This document shows, piece after piece, positions 24,055 to 33,229 of a stretch of 39,948 nucleotides of DNA. The notes below the pieces were generated by a model. It had not been told where the DNA came from, did not search any database, and worked only from the letters and a program-made list of their open reading frames with translations. A program made the translations under genes and the position numbers. The DNA is taken from assembly GCA_014381555.1 (NCBI GenBank), contig JACNLO010000040.1, positions 1 to 39,948 on the forward strand, written 5' to 3'. The number at the start of each line of letters is the position of its first letter. Position 1 is the first letter of the stretch. This DNA comes from Planctomycetota bacterium (GTDB lineage Bacteria; Planctomycetota; Phycisphaerae; Phycisphaerales; SM1A02).

Positions 24055-25278
24055 TCAGAAGGCGTTTCGGGTGAGTTTTTTACCATATTCGACGCCGGGT
24101 TGATTATATGGGTTTACCTGAAGCAATCTTCCCGCAATGGCAACTGTATCTTGCCATAGTGCAATGAATTGTCCTATATAAAAGGGTGAAAGATTGGGGA
24201 GCGTTAGGGTCCAAGTTCCTTGCCTAGCATCTTGAACAGCACGCTCTGTAGCAATCTGTTCCGCTGAAAGAAGTGACCCTAGAGTTTCTCCACAGAGCCA
24301 TGCTTGAGATGTACCTAGTGATTTGTTCCCCAGTGGAATCTCAGGTAGTTGTTGAACAGTAAGGAATCCAATAATCTTATCTGCAGGACCTTCCCTCCAG
24401 AGTTGAAGCATGCTGTGCTGGTCGGTTGCACCTATGGCTGCAATTGGAGTCGGACCAACTCTATTTCCGTGAATATCTATTTTTCCAAGAGATTCCGCCC
24501 AAAGTTGTACATACCAATGTGCAAATTGTATAAGTTTATTGCAATATGGCATCATGACATGGATTGAACGCCCATCGTTAATCGCAGACACAAGACCATC
24601 GGCAAGTTCTGCTGCAGGGTTATTTTTTAATTGCATGCATGTATCATCCATTTTCTCTGCTCCACGGAGAAGTTCTTGGATGTCAACACCGCACATAGCT
24701 ACAGGGAATAAACCAACCGGAGATAGCGCGCTAAACCTTCCACCTACACCGTCCGGAACTGGCAGACAATCCCACCCATGTTTACTTGCATGTTCTCGAA
24801 GTGAGCCTTTCTCTCCTGTGATTGCTACGTAAGTTGCATCAGGAAGTGCTGCTTGGGTGGCCATACATAGAGCAGATATTTCTGGAGTTTCTCCAGACTT
24901 TGAAATGACAGTAACAACTGTACTCGACAAATCTGGATCGTTTGCTTGGATTAGTTTAATTGTGTCTTGGAATGTTGTTGGGTCAATATTGTCTAGTACG
25001 AAGAATGCTGGTGAATCTTCACAACAAAGAGCGCTATGCAGTGCACGTGTGCCTAGAGCGGATCCTCCTATCCCTATTACGAGTAGATTTTTGCAGGGAA
25101 GTAATGATTGAACAAGAGCAGTAATATCTTGAAGATGAACATCTTGCATTGGACTTCGCCAGAGGTTACGCCAACGTTCGTCACCTTTTCCAGCTTCTGC
25201 GTTTGCTTCTGAAATACATTCTTCAATATGTGAAGAACGCTCATGCGAAATATGTAAAGTTAGTTCGATGTTCTCCAT
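24055..25278 (-). CDS. pgi: Glucose-6-phosphate isomerase (short form)
   Basis: A protein of 407 residues, shorter than the roughly 550 of E. coli Pgi, similar to the compact forms found in several bacterial lineages. VIGIGGSALGTRALHSAL (around 67-84), VTVISKSGETPEISALCM (phosphate-binding Ser/Thr loop) and the C-terminal signature with NPYNQPGVEYGKK (catalytic region ending KLTRNAF) are all present. It interconverts glucose-6-phosphate and fructose-6-phosphate in the cytoplasm. It lies six bases after the cystathionine lyase gene on the minus strand, so it probably ends the transsulfuration operon; the metabolic link is not obvious. It is convergent with csrA, a regulator of carbon metabolism. 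Confidence 0.92.
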   Translation of the reverse strand: MENIELTLHISHERSSHIEECISEANAEAGKGDERWRNLWRSPMQDVHLQDITALVQSLLPCKNLLVIGIGGSALGTRALHSALCCEDSPAFFVLDNIDPTTFQDTIKLIQANDPDLSSTVVTVISKSGETPEISALCMATQAALPDATYVAITGEKGSLREHASKHGWDCLPVPDGVGGRFSALSPVGLFPVAMCGVDIQELLRGAEKMDDTCMQLKNNPAAELADGLVSAINDGRSIHVMMPYCNKLIQFAHWYVQLWAESLGKIDIHGNRVGPTPIAAIGATDQHSMLQLWREGPADKIIGFLTVQQLPEIPLGNKSLGTSQAWLCGETLGSLLSAEQIATERAVQDARQGTWTLTLPNLSPFYIGQFIALWQDTVAIAGRLLQVNPYNQPGVEYGKKLTRNAF

Positions 25279-25284
25279 ACGAAT

Positions 25285-26478
25285 TTAATTGAGCGCTTGT
25301 TCTAAATCTTTAATGAGATCATCGCAATCCTCAATTCCGACGCTGAGACGGACGAGACCGTCATCTATACCTAAGTCATCCCTCATCTCAGTGGGAACAG
25401 AGGCGTGGGTCATAATTGCAGGATGTTCAACGAGAGATTCAACGCCTCCTAGTGATTCAGCGAGAGAGAATATTTGTAGTTTTTCTAGAAAAACTTTGGA
25501 CCTGTCTTCACCGCCTTTAACGATGCACGTAATCATGCCTCCGCCAACAGGGACATCATCAATACGCATTTGCTTCTGTGCAATGGTGTATTGAGGATGA
25601 GAAGGTAAACCAGGGTAAATAACTCGTTCAATTTCATCATGCGATTCTAGCCAAGTTGCAATTTTCATAGCACTTGAGCAATGCCGCCTCATCCTAAGCG
25701 ACAGAGTTTTAACTCCTCGCAACACGAGGTATGAATCAAATGGGGAAAGAATTGGTCCAGCTGAGTTGTGGACAAATCGAATTCGTTCTGCAAGCGTTTC
25801 GTTCCCTGTGACAAGAATTCCTGAGACGACATCACTATGGCCGCCAAGGTATTTTGTTGCGGAGTGCATGACAATATCAAACCCAAGTTCGAGTGGGTGT
25901 TGTAGAGCTGGTGTTGCAAATGTGTTATCGCAAGCCAAAAGTATGCCTCGATTTTTGGCAATAGAAACAACACCTTCAAGATCAACAAGTTTTAACATTG
26001 GGTTGGTTGGAGTTTCAATCCAAATCAACTTTGTCTTGTCAGTGATTGATTGTTCGAGTGCTTCGAGATTCGTTAAATCGATAAACGAAAAGTCCAGTCC
26101 CGATGAACGTCGTTTCACTTTGTTGAACAATCTGTTTGTGCCGCCATATAAATCATCCATCGCAATGACATGATCGCCACTATCTAGGAGATCGAGCGTT
26201 GATGAAACAGCGGCCATCCCACTTGAAAAAGCAAAACCGCCAAATGAAGCATCTTGTTCTTTTGTAAGTGTCGAACCCTCAAGTCGAGCAATGCATCTTT
26301 CAAGAGCATATCGAGTCGGATTGTGGCTTCGGGTATATTCAAAACCTTTATGTACGCCAGGGGATTCTTGGACATACGTTGATGATAGGAAGATTGGAGG
26401 CATAACTGCACCGGTTATCTCCTCATACGATTGCCCTGCGTGGATTACTTTTGAATCAAAGTGTATATCGGTATTCAA
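25285..26478 (-). CDS. Cystathionine gamma-lyase/gamma-synthase-like PLP enzyme
   Basis: A protein of 397 residues of the Cys/Met-metabolism PLP family. FDSKVIHAGQSYEEITGAVMPPIFLSST is the conserved N-terminus, YTRSHNPTRYALE carries the PLP-phosphate Tyr/Arg from the partner subunit, and the internal aldimine Lys is K209 in MHSATKYLGGHSD. The family interconverts cystathionine, homocysteine and cysteine. Its 4-bp overlap with the upstream cystathionine beta-synthase gene points to reverse transsulfuration, that is cleavage of cystathionine to cysteine (CGL), although gamma-synthase activity cannot be excluded by sequence. A second paralogue lies at 30558-31778. Cytoplasmic, probably a tetramer. 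Confidence 0.88.
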   Translation of the reverse strand: MNTDIHFDSKVIHAGQSYEEITGAVMPPIFLSSTYVQESPGVHKGFEYTRSHNPTRYALERCIARLEGSTLTKEQDASFGGFAFSSGMAAVSSTLDLLDSGDHVIAMDDLYGGTNRLFNKVKRRSSGLDFSFIDLTNLEALEQSITDKTKLIWIETPTNPMLKLVDLEGVVSIAKNRGILLACDNTFATPALQHPLELGFDIVMHSATKYLGGHSDVVSGILVTGNETLAERIRFVHNSAGPILSPFDSYLVLRGVKTLSLRMRRHCSSAMKIATWLESHDEIERVIYPGLPSHPQYTIAQKQMRIDDVPVGGGMITCIVKGGEDRSKVFLEKLQIFSLAESLGGVESLVEHPAIMTHASVPTEMRDDLGIDDGLVRLSVGIEDCDDLIKDLEQALN

Positions 26479-27869
26479 CGTGGTAACTGCTTTCGAAGAT
26501 GGTTAATTAGATCAATTTTAGTGATGAGCCCAAGGAAGTGGTCGTTATCAAAAACAATTGCAATTTTATCTTCGGCAAAGAGAGGCATCAATTCGTCGAT
26601 GCTTGAATCTGCTGAAAGTGTGGACAACTCTCGAGTCATAAACTCGCTTACAGGTTTCTTGAAATTAGTTTCATCTTTTGTGACGGCGAGTAAGATGTCG
26701 CTTTCGTCCAAAATGCCAGAGACTTGCCCGTCATTATCTAGCACTGCTAATTGGCTGATGTCATACAGCCGCATATTTTTAATTGCTTGAATTACTGGCA
26801 TAGATTCAGTAAGCGTAAAGTCCTCACTGGTTTCATGTCTGCGTGAGATGAGATCTCTTAAATCACCGTGGCGATCACGATTGATAAATCCTTGGTCAAG
26901 CATCCAGTAGTCATTGAACATTTTCCCAAGATATTTTGAACCATGATCACACGCAAAAGTCACGACTCGTTTTGGTTCTTTCTGTTCACTGCACCAACGA
27001 AGGGCAGTTGCCACAAGTGTACCTGTTGAGGACCCGACGAGTACTCCTTCTTTTTTGAGTAAATCTCGAGAAACATCGAATGTTTCCTTATCACTTATTG
27101 AGTAAGCTTTTGTGACAAGATCAAGATCTGTAATGGATGGCACGAAATCTTCTCCAATTCCCTCAACAAGCCAAGATCCTGCTTGAACATGCTTGCCTTC
27201 GTTGACAAGAGGAGTTAACACAGAACCGTCTGGATCTGCAAGAATGATTTCTACGTCTGGGTTTTGCTCTTTGATGTAACGCCCGACACCAGAAATTGTT
27301 CCTCCAGAGCCGACACCGATAACAATGGCATCTATATTTCCATCCATCTGCCGCCAGAGTTCAGGCGCTGTTGTTGTGTAGTGTGCTTCTACATTTGCTT
27401 CATTAGAAAACTGGTTTACGAAAAACCAACCGTTTTCATCAGCAATCCGCTTAGCGACATCTTGGTAGTATTCCGGATGACCCTTTTCAACATCGCTGCG
27501 AGCCATGATGACTTGTGCCCCCATAGCACGGAGGTGCGCGATCTTGCTCTCGCTCATCTTATCTGGAACAACGACGGTGATTTCGTACCCTTTTTGTGAG
27601 GCAACAAGAGCGAGTGCGATTCCGGTATTGCCTGCAGTGGCCTCAATGATTCGGACACCCTTTTTCAAATGTCCCTCACGTTCTGCCTTTGCAATCATAG
27701 TGAGCGCGATTCGATCCTTAATCGATTGTCCAGGATTTTGAGACTCCATCTTGAGATAGAGTTCGCACAAACCGGTGTTAAGCGAATGCATTTTGAGCAT
27801 TGGCGTATTACCAACCAAGTCCAGAACTGAGTCGACAACGAGAAGTGTTTCTTGGGAAAGGTCTTGCAT
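26475..27869 (-). CDS. Cystathionine beta-synthase with C-terminal CBS pair
   Basis: A protein of 464 residues. The fold-type II PLP domain has LVGNTPMLKM (19-27), the Lys-aldimine motif NPGQSIKDRIAL (K51), EATAGNTGIALA (PLP-phosphate loop), GVGSGGTISGVGRYI and VGSSTGTL. Two CBS domains occupy about 345-464 (VIQAIKNMRLYDISQLAVLDNDGQ then EFMTRELSTLSADSSIDELMPLF). There is no N-terminal haem-binding extension. It condenses serine and homocysteine into cystathionine; the CBS pair could bind S-adenosylmethionine or adenylates as an allosteric switch, as known in eukaryotic enzymes. It is first in an operon with the gamma-lyase-like gene (4-bp overlap) and pgi. Cysteine synthase is the main alternative, but the neighbours favour beta-synthase. 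Confidence 0.88.
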   Translation of the reverse strand: MQDLSQETLLVVDSVLDLVGNTPMLKMHSLNTGLCELYLKMESQNPGQSIKDRIALTMIAKAEREGHLKKGVRIIEATAGNTGIALALVASQKGYEITVVVPDKMSESKIAHLRAMGAQVIMARSDVEKGHPEYYQDVAKRIADENGWFFVNQFSNEANVEAHYTTTAPELWRQMDGNIDAIVIGVGSGGTISGVGRYIKEQNPDVEIILADPDGSVLTPLVNEGKHVQAGSWLVEGIGEDFVPSITDLDLVTKAYSISDKETFDVSRDLLKKEGVLVGSSTGTLVATALRWCSEQKEPKRVVTFACDHGSKYLGKMFNDYWMLDQGFINRDRHGDLRDLISRRHETSEDFTLTESMPVIQAIKNMRLYDISQLAVLDNDGQVSGILDESDILLAVTKDETNFKKPVSEFMTRELSTLSADSSIDELMPLFAEDKIAIVFDNDHFLGLITKIDLINHLRKQLPR

Positions 27870-27952
27870 ATGTGCAGTGTACTGCTTTTAGTTATGGTTG
27901 CTGAAACAGGTCTGGCCCTTGGTAGGAACGTCATGGAACCACACATATAAAT

Positions 27953-27981
27953 AGAGGGTCACGCCTTAGGCGTGACCCTCT
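27953..27981 (-). terminator. Terminator hairpin after the H-X9-DG pseudopilin gene
   Basis: A perfect 13-bp stem (27953-27965 with 27969-27981) around a TTA loop, G+C-rich at its base. On the minus strand it lies 23 bp after the stop at 28004 and is followed by ATTTATAT, a moderate U-rich tract; on the plus strand no U-run follows. It separates the pseudopilin gene from the transsulfuration operon. Confidence 0.7.
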
Positions 27982-28003
27982 GATAAGGAAAAACTTATTG
28001 AAA

Positions 28004-29224
28004 TTATCGAGTGATTTTGTCTCGACCTTTTACGCCGAACTTGGTGTGCGTATGCCCTGACCATTTCAATGGTGATCCGCCAGACTGTATTTCGGATGTA
28101 GTATCGGCAAAGTATTCGCCAGCACCGTTATCGAAGCCATATGCGGCCATGTTTGAACTTTCTAGATAGAGTCCAAGGACATCACCCGGCGGGTTGTCTT
28201 GTTTTGACCTACCACTATCAATGATGAAGTCGTTAACGCTGTATGTTTTAGAACTTCCATCAGCGAAAACAGTCACAGGTTCCGAGTCTGGGTGTGCATT
28301 AAAGTGTGTTGGCTCGCAACCGTCATAGCACCCTGTGCCATCTAGGAACCAGGTTCCTGAGAACCGACGTCCACACTCGTTACCAGAGTTATTTTGTAGC
28401 CAGTGGTGTTCCATTAGCCAAGATTTATGTGATGGGTATCTCGTTTGATCGATTGAAGGAGGTTTAAAACCTCGTGGTATGTTCATAGGATCTGTTGGGG
28501 TTTGATCTGCAAAGATATTCCACTGATAGACAGCTGGGTGATACATCATTCCTGGAGCCATCGTGTAACTAGATGGAATCGCAAGTAAGTTTGATTTGAT
28601 TGGTGCTCCTCCACCTATCATTTCAGTTGTTGGGCAATAGGAACCAGTCATGTCGTCACAATCTTCAATTGCTTTTAGAGGAACAGTATCTTTTGGTGCG
28701 AAGTATGCGCTATGGAGGGTATCACCTTCCATATATTCTGCGACTTGAAGTGCGTTTGGATATCTCCAAACTCCATACCCAGTTTTTCCATTACTACTGG
28801 TTGTTAGACCAGTTTTGAAACAATATGGAGCGACACCACCAGTTTCACTTCCATACCATCCATCTGTACTGATGAACCAAATAACACCGCCAGTATCATC
28901 ACCGTATGAACCTAAACTGATACCAAGAGGATAAGCAAGACCTCCTGAAAGTGCGCTGATTGCTTGACCAATTGACATCCCAGTGCGGTCGCCACTGGAA
29001 AGGTTGTCGGGTGCAGTAGTGAAGTTGCGATCGTTGTGGTCCGATGCGTATGTTTGCAACGAAATCATAACTTGGTGAATATTAGATTTTGATTGTGTTA
29101 CTTGGGCAGTTTCACGTGCTTTTTGAACAGCGGGCACCAAGATTCCGACGAGTAGGGCGATAATCGAAATTACCACGAGCAACTCGACAATCGTGAAGCC
29201 TAATGAGTGTTGCTTGTTTTTCAT
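28004..29224 (-). CDS. H-X9-DG-type prepilin protein (DUF1559-like)
   Basis: The start is placed at 29224 (MKNKQHSLG), directly before the prepilin cleavage site G^[28 protein letters not shown], with Glu5; ATG 29245 would lengthen the leader. About 406 residues, far larger than a normal pilin. The globular part is Gly/Ser/Asn-rich with several Cys-containing loops ([17 protein letters not shown]) and a late [19 protein letters not shown], close to the H-x(9)-DG signature of the large planctomycete prepilin-like family. The role is unknown: these proteins are numerous in planctomycetes, and surface or secretion roles are only suspected. It stands alone between two gaps, with a clear terminator downstream and an extended -10 promoter upstream. 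Confidence 0.8.
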   Translation of the reverse strand: MKNKQHSLGFTIVELLVVISIIALLVGILVPAVQKARETAQVTQSKSNIHQVMISLQTYASDHNDRNFTTAPDNLSSGDRTGMSIGQAISALSGGLAYPLGISLGSYGDDTGGVIWFISTDGWYGSETGGVAPYCFKTGLTTSSNGKTGYGVWRYPNALQVAEYMEGDTLHSAYFAPKDTVPLKAIEDCDDMTGSYCPTTEMIGGGAPIKSNLLAIPSSYTMAPGMMYHPAVYQWNIFADQTPTDPMNIPRGFKPPSIDQTRYPSHKSWLMEHHWLQNNSGNECGRRFSGTWFLDGTGCYDGCEPTHFNAHPDSEPVTVFADGSSKTYSVNDFIIDSGRSKQDNPPGDVLGLYLESSNMAAYGFDNGAGEYFADTTSEIQSGGSPLKWSGHTHTKFGVKGRDKITR

Positions 29225-29336
29225 GTGCGTTTTTCCTTCATGCATTTACATTACATACGCTTGACACAAGATCGCGGGTGCATAAACCATTGATCTTCTT
29301 AAAAATTAGGCAGAATTTTCACGCTACCTAGCTGTT

Positions 29337-29401
29337 CGCAGGTTAATAGACATGAGGTCGAAGCCTGCGGTTTACAACGGACAACATACGTCCGCTCGAC
29401 C
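29337..29401. other. Interlocking inverted repeats in the pseudopilin leader
   Basis: Three complementary pairs lie in 65 bp: CGCAGG (29337-29342) with CCTGCG (29364-29369); GGTCGA (29356-29361) with TCGACC (29396-29401); CGGAC (29378-29382) with GTCCG (29390-29394). The order 1-2-1'-3-3'-2' is pseudoknot-like. It may be a structured RNA or a DNA site. If the promoter at 29403-29411 is used on the minus strand, the outermost arm is mostly not transcribed. The rest of 29246-29494 shows no gene. Confidence 0.35.
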
Positions 29402-29402
29402 A

Positions 29403-29411
29403 AGTATATCA
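29403..29411 (-). promoter_or_regulatory. Extended -10 promoter candidate for the pseudopilin gene
   Basis: On the minus strand TGATATACT is a TGn extended -10 (TATACT at 29408-29403), which can work without a strong -35. A start near 29396 would give a leader of about 170 nt before ATG 29224, covering the inverted repeats at 29337-29394. Confidence 0.35.
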
Positions 29412-29494
29412 TTGATGGAAAAGTCTTGTTTGCCAAGTGAAAAGTTACTAAAAAACGCAGTTATTTGACATTCCTGCCCAAAAAAAGTGAAAAA

Positions 29495-30520
29495 TCATGA
29501 ATCTTTGGGCGATTTCACTTGATTGAGACCAGAAGATGTGATTTTTCGCCCTTGCCTGGTTCGTGCTAGAAAGCCAACTTGTAGCAAATATGGCTCTACT
29601 ACATCTTGCAATGTGCCTGCATCTTCACCCATTGTGGCGGCGATTGCTTCAACCCCAACTGGGCCGCCTTCGTAAATACCTGCAAGAGTTTCAAGATATG
29701 TTCGATCAAGAGCATCTAGACCGACTGCATCGATTCCCTCAAGTTTGAGTGCCTGGTCCACGATGGAAGGACTTATCACATTCTCGCAACGAACTTGGGA
29801 AAAATCTCTAACCCGACGTAACAAACGTAAGGCGATGCGTGGCGTGCCACGACTCCTTGATGCGATGCAGTGTAATGATTCATCATCAATGGTTTCCATA
29901 TGTAGTTTCAAGGTTGCTTGCTTTAATATTGCAGTAAGTTCTTCGCATTCGTAAAAACGAATGTTGTGTACGATTCCAAAGCGGCTTCGCAATGCTGCAG
30001 TAAGCAGCCCCGCACGTGTTGTTGCGCCTATTAAAGTAAATGGCTGGAGTGCATAAGTCACAACTCGAGCGTGCATGCCGGAGTCGAGCGTAAAATCAAT
30101 TTTAAAATCTTCCATAGCAGGATAAATATATTCTTCCACTGCTGCAGGAAGTCGATGGATTTCATCTATAAATAAAACGTCGTTTGGTTCCATTCGGGTT
30201 AGAGTTCCAACTAAATCGCTACCCTTAGTAAGGGCTGGACCAGAAGTAACCCAGGCACGGGTGCCAAGTTCATTTGCAATAACATGTGCAAGTGTTGTTT
30301 TGCCTAATCCCGGAGGACCGTACAAGAGCACGTGCTCCATTGGATCATTGCGTTCTTTTGCTGCTTCTAATGCTACAGATAATCGCTCTCTAAGTTCAGC
30401 TTGACCTAAGTATTGATCAAGGGTTGATGGACGAATAGATTGGTAGACCTCGACATTGTTTGTTGGAATCTCTATGTCTTCAGATTGTTCGCTAGGTGAG
30501 ATGATTCGTTCTCGTGCCAT
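29495..30520 (-). CDS. ruvB: Holliday junction DNA helicase RuvB
   Basis: A protein of 341 residues. RPSTLDQYLGQAELRERL is the RuvB N-terminus, LYGPPGLGKTTLAHVIANELG holds Walker A, FIDEIHRLPAAVEEYIYPAMEDF holds Walker B, GATTRAGLLTAALRSRFGI is sensor/arginine-finger region, and the C-terminal winged helix contains GGPVGVEAIAATMGEDAGTLQDVVEPYLLQ. The RuvAB motor drives branch migration of Holliday junctions and works with RuvC. No ruvA or ruvC is adjacent. It is 37 bp after the PLP enzyme gene, so it may be third in an RNase D-PLP enzyme-ruvB transcript. No LexA-like box is visible close by. Confidence 0.96.
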   Translation of the reverse strand: MARERIISPSEQSEDIEIPTNNVEVYQSIRPSTLDQYLGQAELRERLSVALEAAKERNDPMEHVLLYGPPGLGKTTLAHVIANELGTRAWVTSGPALTKGSDLVGTLTRMEPNDVLFIDEIHRLPAAVEEYIYPAMEDFKIDFTLDSGMHARVVTYALQPFTLIGATTRAGLLTAALRSRFGIVHNIRFYECEELTAILKQATLKLHMETIDDESLHCIASRSRGTPRIALRLLRRVRDFSQVRCENVISPSIVDQALKLEGIDAVGLDALDRTYLETLAGIYEGGPVGVEAIAATMGEDAGTLQDVVEPYLLQVGFLARTRQGRKITSSGLNQVKSPKDS

Positions 30521-30557
30521 TTGTTTTTAGGGTAACAGGTGTACGCCGTGATGAGTG

Positions 30558-31778
30558 TCACGAGCACAGTTTAATTGCCTTCTTCATTTGTTCACATCTT
30601 TCTTCAACTCCTCCAGTTAATCCAATTGAAAAGCGGACGAGACCTGGTGAAATACCTGCTTGGCGTTGTACTTCTTCACTCATTTCACTTGAAGTTGAGG
30701 TTCCAGGGCAAGACATGAGTGTTTCAAAGTATCCGAGACTCACAGCCATATAGCCAAATTTAAACTTATTCTGTAGCACATCCATGAGTTTGTTCGCACG
30801 TTCAGCATCTCCCATGTCAATTGTAAAAAGTCCACCGTAGCCAAAATCTTTGTTTGCAATTTTTGTAAACAAGTTGTAATCAGGATGTTCAGGAAGGCCG
30901 GAATACATGACAACTTGTCCAAACTCTTGGAGTTGTTTTGCGAAGTACATCGCTCGGGCTGAATGTTCTTTCATCCTCGCTGCAAGGTGGGGGAGTCGAA
31001 GTGAGAGCCTGAATGCAACAATTGGATCCATCGTAGGACCCATGAGCATCAATGAACCAAGATGTAAATCCATGAGTTCCTCTAGGAAAGATTTACTACA
31101 ACAGATGATTCCTGCTATAACATCAGACGCTCCACTTATAAATTTTGTAGCACTATGAATGACCACGTCAGCTCCATGTTGCATTGGGCTGATAATCATA
31201 GGGGTAAAAGTATTGTCTACAACTAGAATCGCATCATGATCATGTGCTATTTTTGCAAGAGATGAGATGTCTGCAGTTCGAAGAGTTGGGTTAGATAATG
31301 TTTCGGTGTACAAAACGGAAGCGCCATTTTTCATCGCATTTTCAACGCTTGCGAGATCTTGAATATCTACGAAAGTTGTTTCAACATTGCAATTTTTTGG
31401 GAGGTATTCGTCAAGCAAAGCCCAAGTTCCTCCATAGAGTGTGTTGGACGAAACAACCTTGCCACCGCCGCCACATCGTTGCATGATGACTGCTGCAATA
31501 GCTGACAGGCCACTCGCTGTACCATACCCAGTTTCAGCACCTTCCATTGCTGCTACCATTCTTCCAAGGACGAATACGGTAGGATTAAAGTGCCGACCAT
31601 AAAGATAGCAACCACCAGTTGGCCCAAGCTGTCCAGAAAATATTTCAGGCATCAAGTCAGGTGTCATCACGGTGAAAGTTGTGCTTGCCTCGATTGACAT
31701 ATTGACGCCACCATGTTCACCAAATTCATGCCTAGCATCAGCCATTGCTTGCTGTGGATCAAACGTTCGGTTTGTCAT
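30558..31778 (-). CDS. Methionine gamma-lyase-like PLP enzyme
   Basis: A protein of 406 residues, second member of the Cys/Met PLP family in this window. YGRHFNPTVFVLGRMVAAMEG carries the partner-subunit Tyr/Arg (Y60, R62), SNTLYGGTWALLDEYLP the ring-stacking Tyr (Y115), and K212 in IHSATKFISGASD is the internal aldimine. The family position of the methionine gamma-lyase Cys (CTF/CTW motif) is Gly here (G117), so it is not a canonical MGL. It may degrade methionine or homocysteine to a 2-oxoacid, thiol and ammonia, or act on another sulfur amino acid. It overlaps the RNase D-like gene by 4 bp. It is only distantly similar to the gamma-lyase at 25285-26478, so not a recent duplicate. Confidence 0.82.
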   Translation of the reverse strand: MTNRTFDPQQAMADARHEFGEHGGVNMSIEASTTFTVMTPDLMPEIFSGQLGPTGGCYLYGRHFNPTVFVLGRMVAAMEGAETGYGTASGLSAIAAVIMQRCGGGGKVVSSNTLYGGTWALLDEYLPKNCNVETTFVDIQDLASVENAMKNGASVLYTETLSNPTLRTADISSLAKIAHDHDAILVVDNTFTPMIISPMQHGADVVIHSATKFISGASDVIAGIICCSKSFLEELMDLHLGSLMLMGPTMDPIVAFRLSLRLPHLAARMKEHSARAMYFAKQLQEFGQVVMYSGLPEHPDYNLFTKIANKDFGYGGLFTIDMGDAERANKLMDVLQNKFKFGYMAVSLGYFETLMSCPGTSTSSEMSEEVQRQAGISPGLVRFSIGLTGGVEERCEQMKKAIKLCS

Positions 31779-33055
31779 TTGGAAGAACTCCTTGCCTGAA
31801 TCAGGTCGTTGTATGAAAACGTAAGTTTGTGATTATTAGTAATCATAGATGCAAATTCTTGAGAAAAATCTTTCCTCCAACCCTTGGAAAGGGGTGAATG
31901 TTGTAATTGGGTTCCTTCGCGGAGCGCTAGATACCAATCAGTAAATGATGGTCTATTAGTGACAAGGGCTGCTGAAAGACTGTTGCCTATGCACCAAGCA
32001 TTGAACAAAGACCAAGCGCCATCAAGTTCTTGTCGTACGACAGGATCTTTTTCAATTGGATTTGGTTTTCTCAATGTAACCGGTTCCACTGAGGGTGCAT
32101 CTTCGATTGCCCTGAGGATTTGATTGCCATATTTGTTCGCCATGTTTTTTGGAAACCCGCGCATCGAAACGAGCTGTTGAACAGTTTCAACAGGTTTTTT
32201 ACCAAGTGAAAGAATACATTCGGGAGGAATAATTGCTCGAGTTGGTAGGTTTCGAGTAATTGCTATTTCTTCTCGTAGTGATGCAATAGCTTGGATTCGT
32301 TGCAATTCTTTCTTGCGAGGATGTTTATTTCTACAAATTCTCTTTACGATATTTTGTAAATTGAATTCGTAGCAATCCATAGTTGTGTATTTTGAAAACT
32401 CTTCTGCTGCCCAGTCATTTCGTCCCAGCGAGTCCAGCCGCTTTTTGAGAAAATCGTGAACCGAGAGCAAGTATCGGACATCATCTGCAGCGTAGGTTCG
32501 TTGTCTTTCAGAAAGTGGTCTTGCATCCCATTGAGAGAATGTAAAGTGCCCACCCACATCATGGTTCAGTGCTATTGAGATAATTTTCGTGAGTGAAAGT
32601 GGCCAAGGATATCCAACAAGACCTGCTGCAAGCTGAGTATCGAAAATTGATGATGGAGGTTTACCGAGATGGCGAGCAACTGGTTCTAGATCTTGTGAAC
32701 CTGAATGCAATAGAACAGTTACTTCAGGGTCACTGATGAGGCTGTATAGTGGTGTGAGATCCTTGATTTTAAATGGGTCAATAAGTGCTACGGTTTTAGT
32801 TGTTGCAACCTGAATCAAGCATGTGAATGGGTAGTAGGATTCTTCCCCAATAAACTCGGTGTCAAAGGCAAATATGCCCGTCTCTTTTAGCTCGTCACAA
32901 AGATTAAGAAAAGAGGGCTCCTCTTCAATCCATAGTGCATCTTCTGTAGGGACCAGAGGGTCTCCTTGCAGAATTGGCGTACATATAGATTCAGCATGGG
33001 ACTGATTATGGCTCTGTTGCCGATGTTTTCGTCGATGTGATGGACCGTTTCCCAT
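31775..33055 (-). CDS. RNase D-like 3'-5' exonuclease with HRDC domain
   Basis: A protein of 426 residues. A basic, His/Gln-rich N-terminus precedes the DEDDy exonuclease domain: FAFDTEFIGEESYYPFTCLIQVA (ExoI Asp and Glu), VLLHSGSQDLEPVARHLG (ExoII Asp) and QRTYAADDVRYLLSVHDFL (ExoIII Tyr and Asp), all intact. An HRDC-like helical domain (about 235-320, containing LPTRAIIPPECILSLGKKPVETVQQLVSMRGFP) follows, as in RNase D. A further C-terminal region of about 80 residues is unrecognised. It trims the 3' ends of tRNA or other stable RNA. It is first in a run with the PLP enzyme (4-bp overlap) and ruvB. The gene order gives no functional hint. Cytoplasmic. Confidence 0.86.
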   Translation of the reverse strand: MGNGPSHRRKHRQQSHNQSHAESICTPILQGDPLVPTEDALWIEEEPSFLNLCDELKETGIFAFDTEFIGEESYYPFTCLIQVATTKTVALIDPFKIKDLTPLYSLISDPEVTVLLHSGSQDLEPVARHLGKPPSSIFDTQLAAGLVGYPWPLSLTKIISIALNHDVGGHFTFSQWDARPLSERQRTYAADDVRYLLSVHDFLKKRLDSLGRNDWAAEEFSKYTTMDCYEFNLQNIVKRICRNKHPRKKELQRIQAIASLREEIAITRNLPTRAIIPPECILSLGKKPVETVQQLVSMRGFPKNMANKYGNQILRAIEDAPSVEPVTLRKPNPIEKDPVVRQELDGAWSLFNAWCIGNSLSAALVTNRPSFTDWYLALREGTQLQHSPLSKGWRKDFSQEFASMITNNHKLTFSYNDLIQARSSSK

Positions 33056-33132
33056 GCGTGTTCATTCTAGCAAAGGGAGAATGGAACCGTTTGTATTGTT
33101 TTAACGAATCTCATAGGCAAGAGAAGGTGCCC

Positions 33133-33159
33133 CCTAGTTTCTGGAGGGGAGAAACTAGG
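33133..33159. other. Second hairpin behind groEL
   Basis: A perfect 10-bp inverted repeat, CCTAGTTTCT (33133-33142) with AGAAACTAGG (33150-33159), around a G-rich loop. It lies just beyond the groEL terminator on the minus strand and close to the RNase D start. No U-run follows it in either direction, so it is not an intrinsic terminator by itself. It could be an mRNA leader structure. Confidence 0.45.
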
Positions 33160-33164
33160 CAGGT

Positions 33165-33200
33165 AAAAAAAGGGAGTGTCGTGAATCTCACGGCACTCCC
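33165..33200 (-). terminator. Rho-independent terminator of groEL
   Basis: On the minus strand a 13-bp stem (33200-33188 with 33184-33172, one wobble pair) with a 3-base loop is followed directly by seven U residues (33171-33165). It lies 30 bp after the groEL stop. This is the clearest intrinsic terminator in the window. Confidence 0.93.
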
Positions 33201-33229
33201 TGTTTGATTTTTGAAATTTGGAATGGCGT

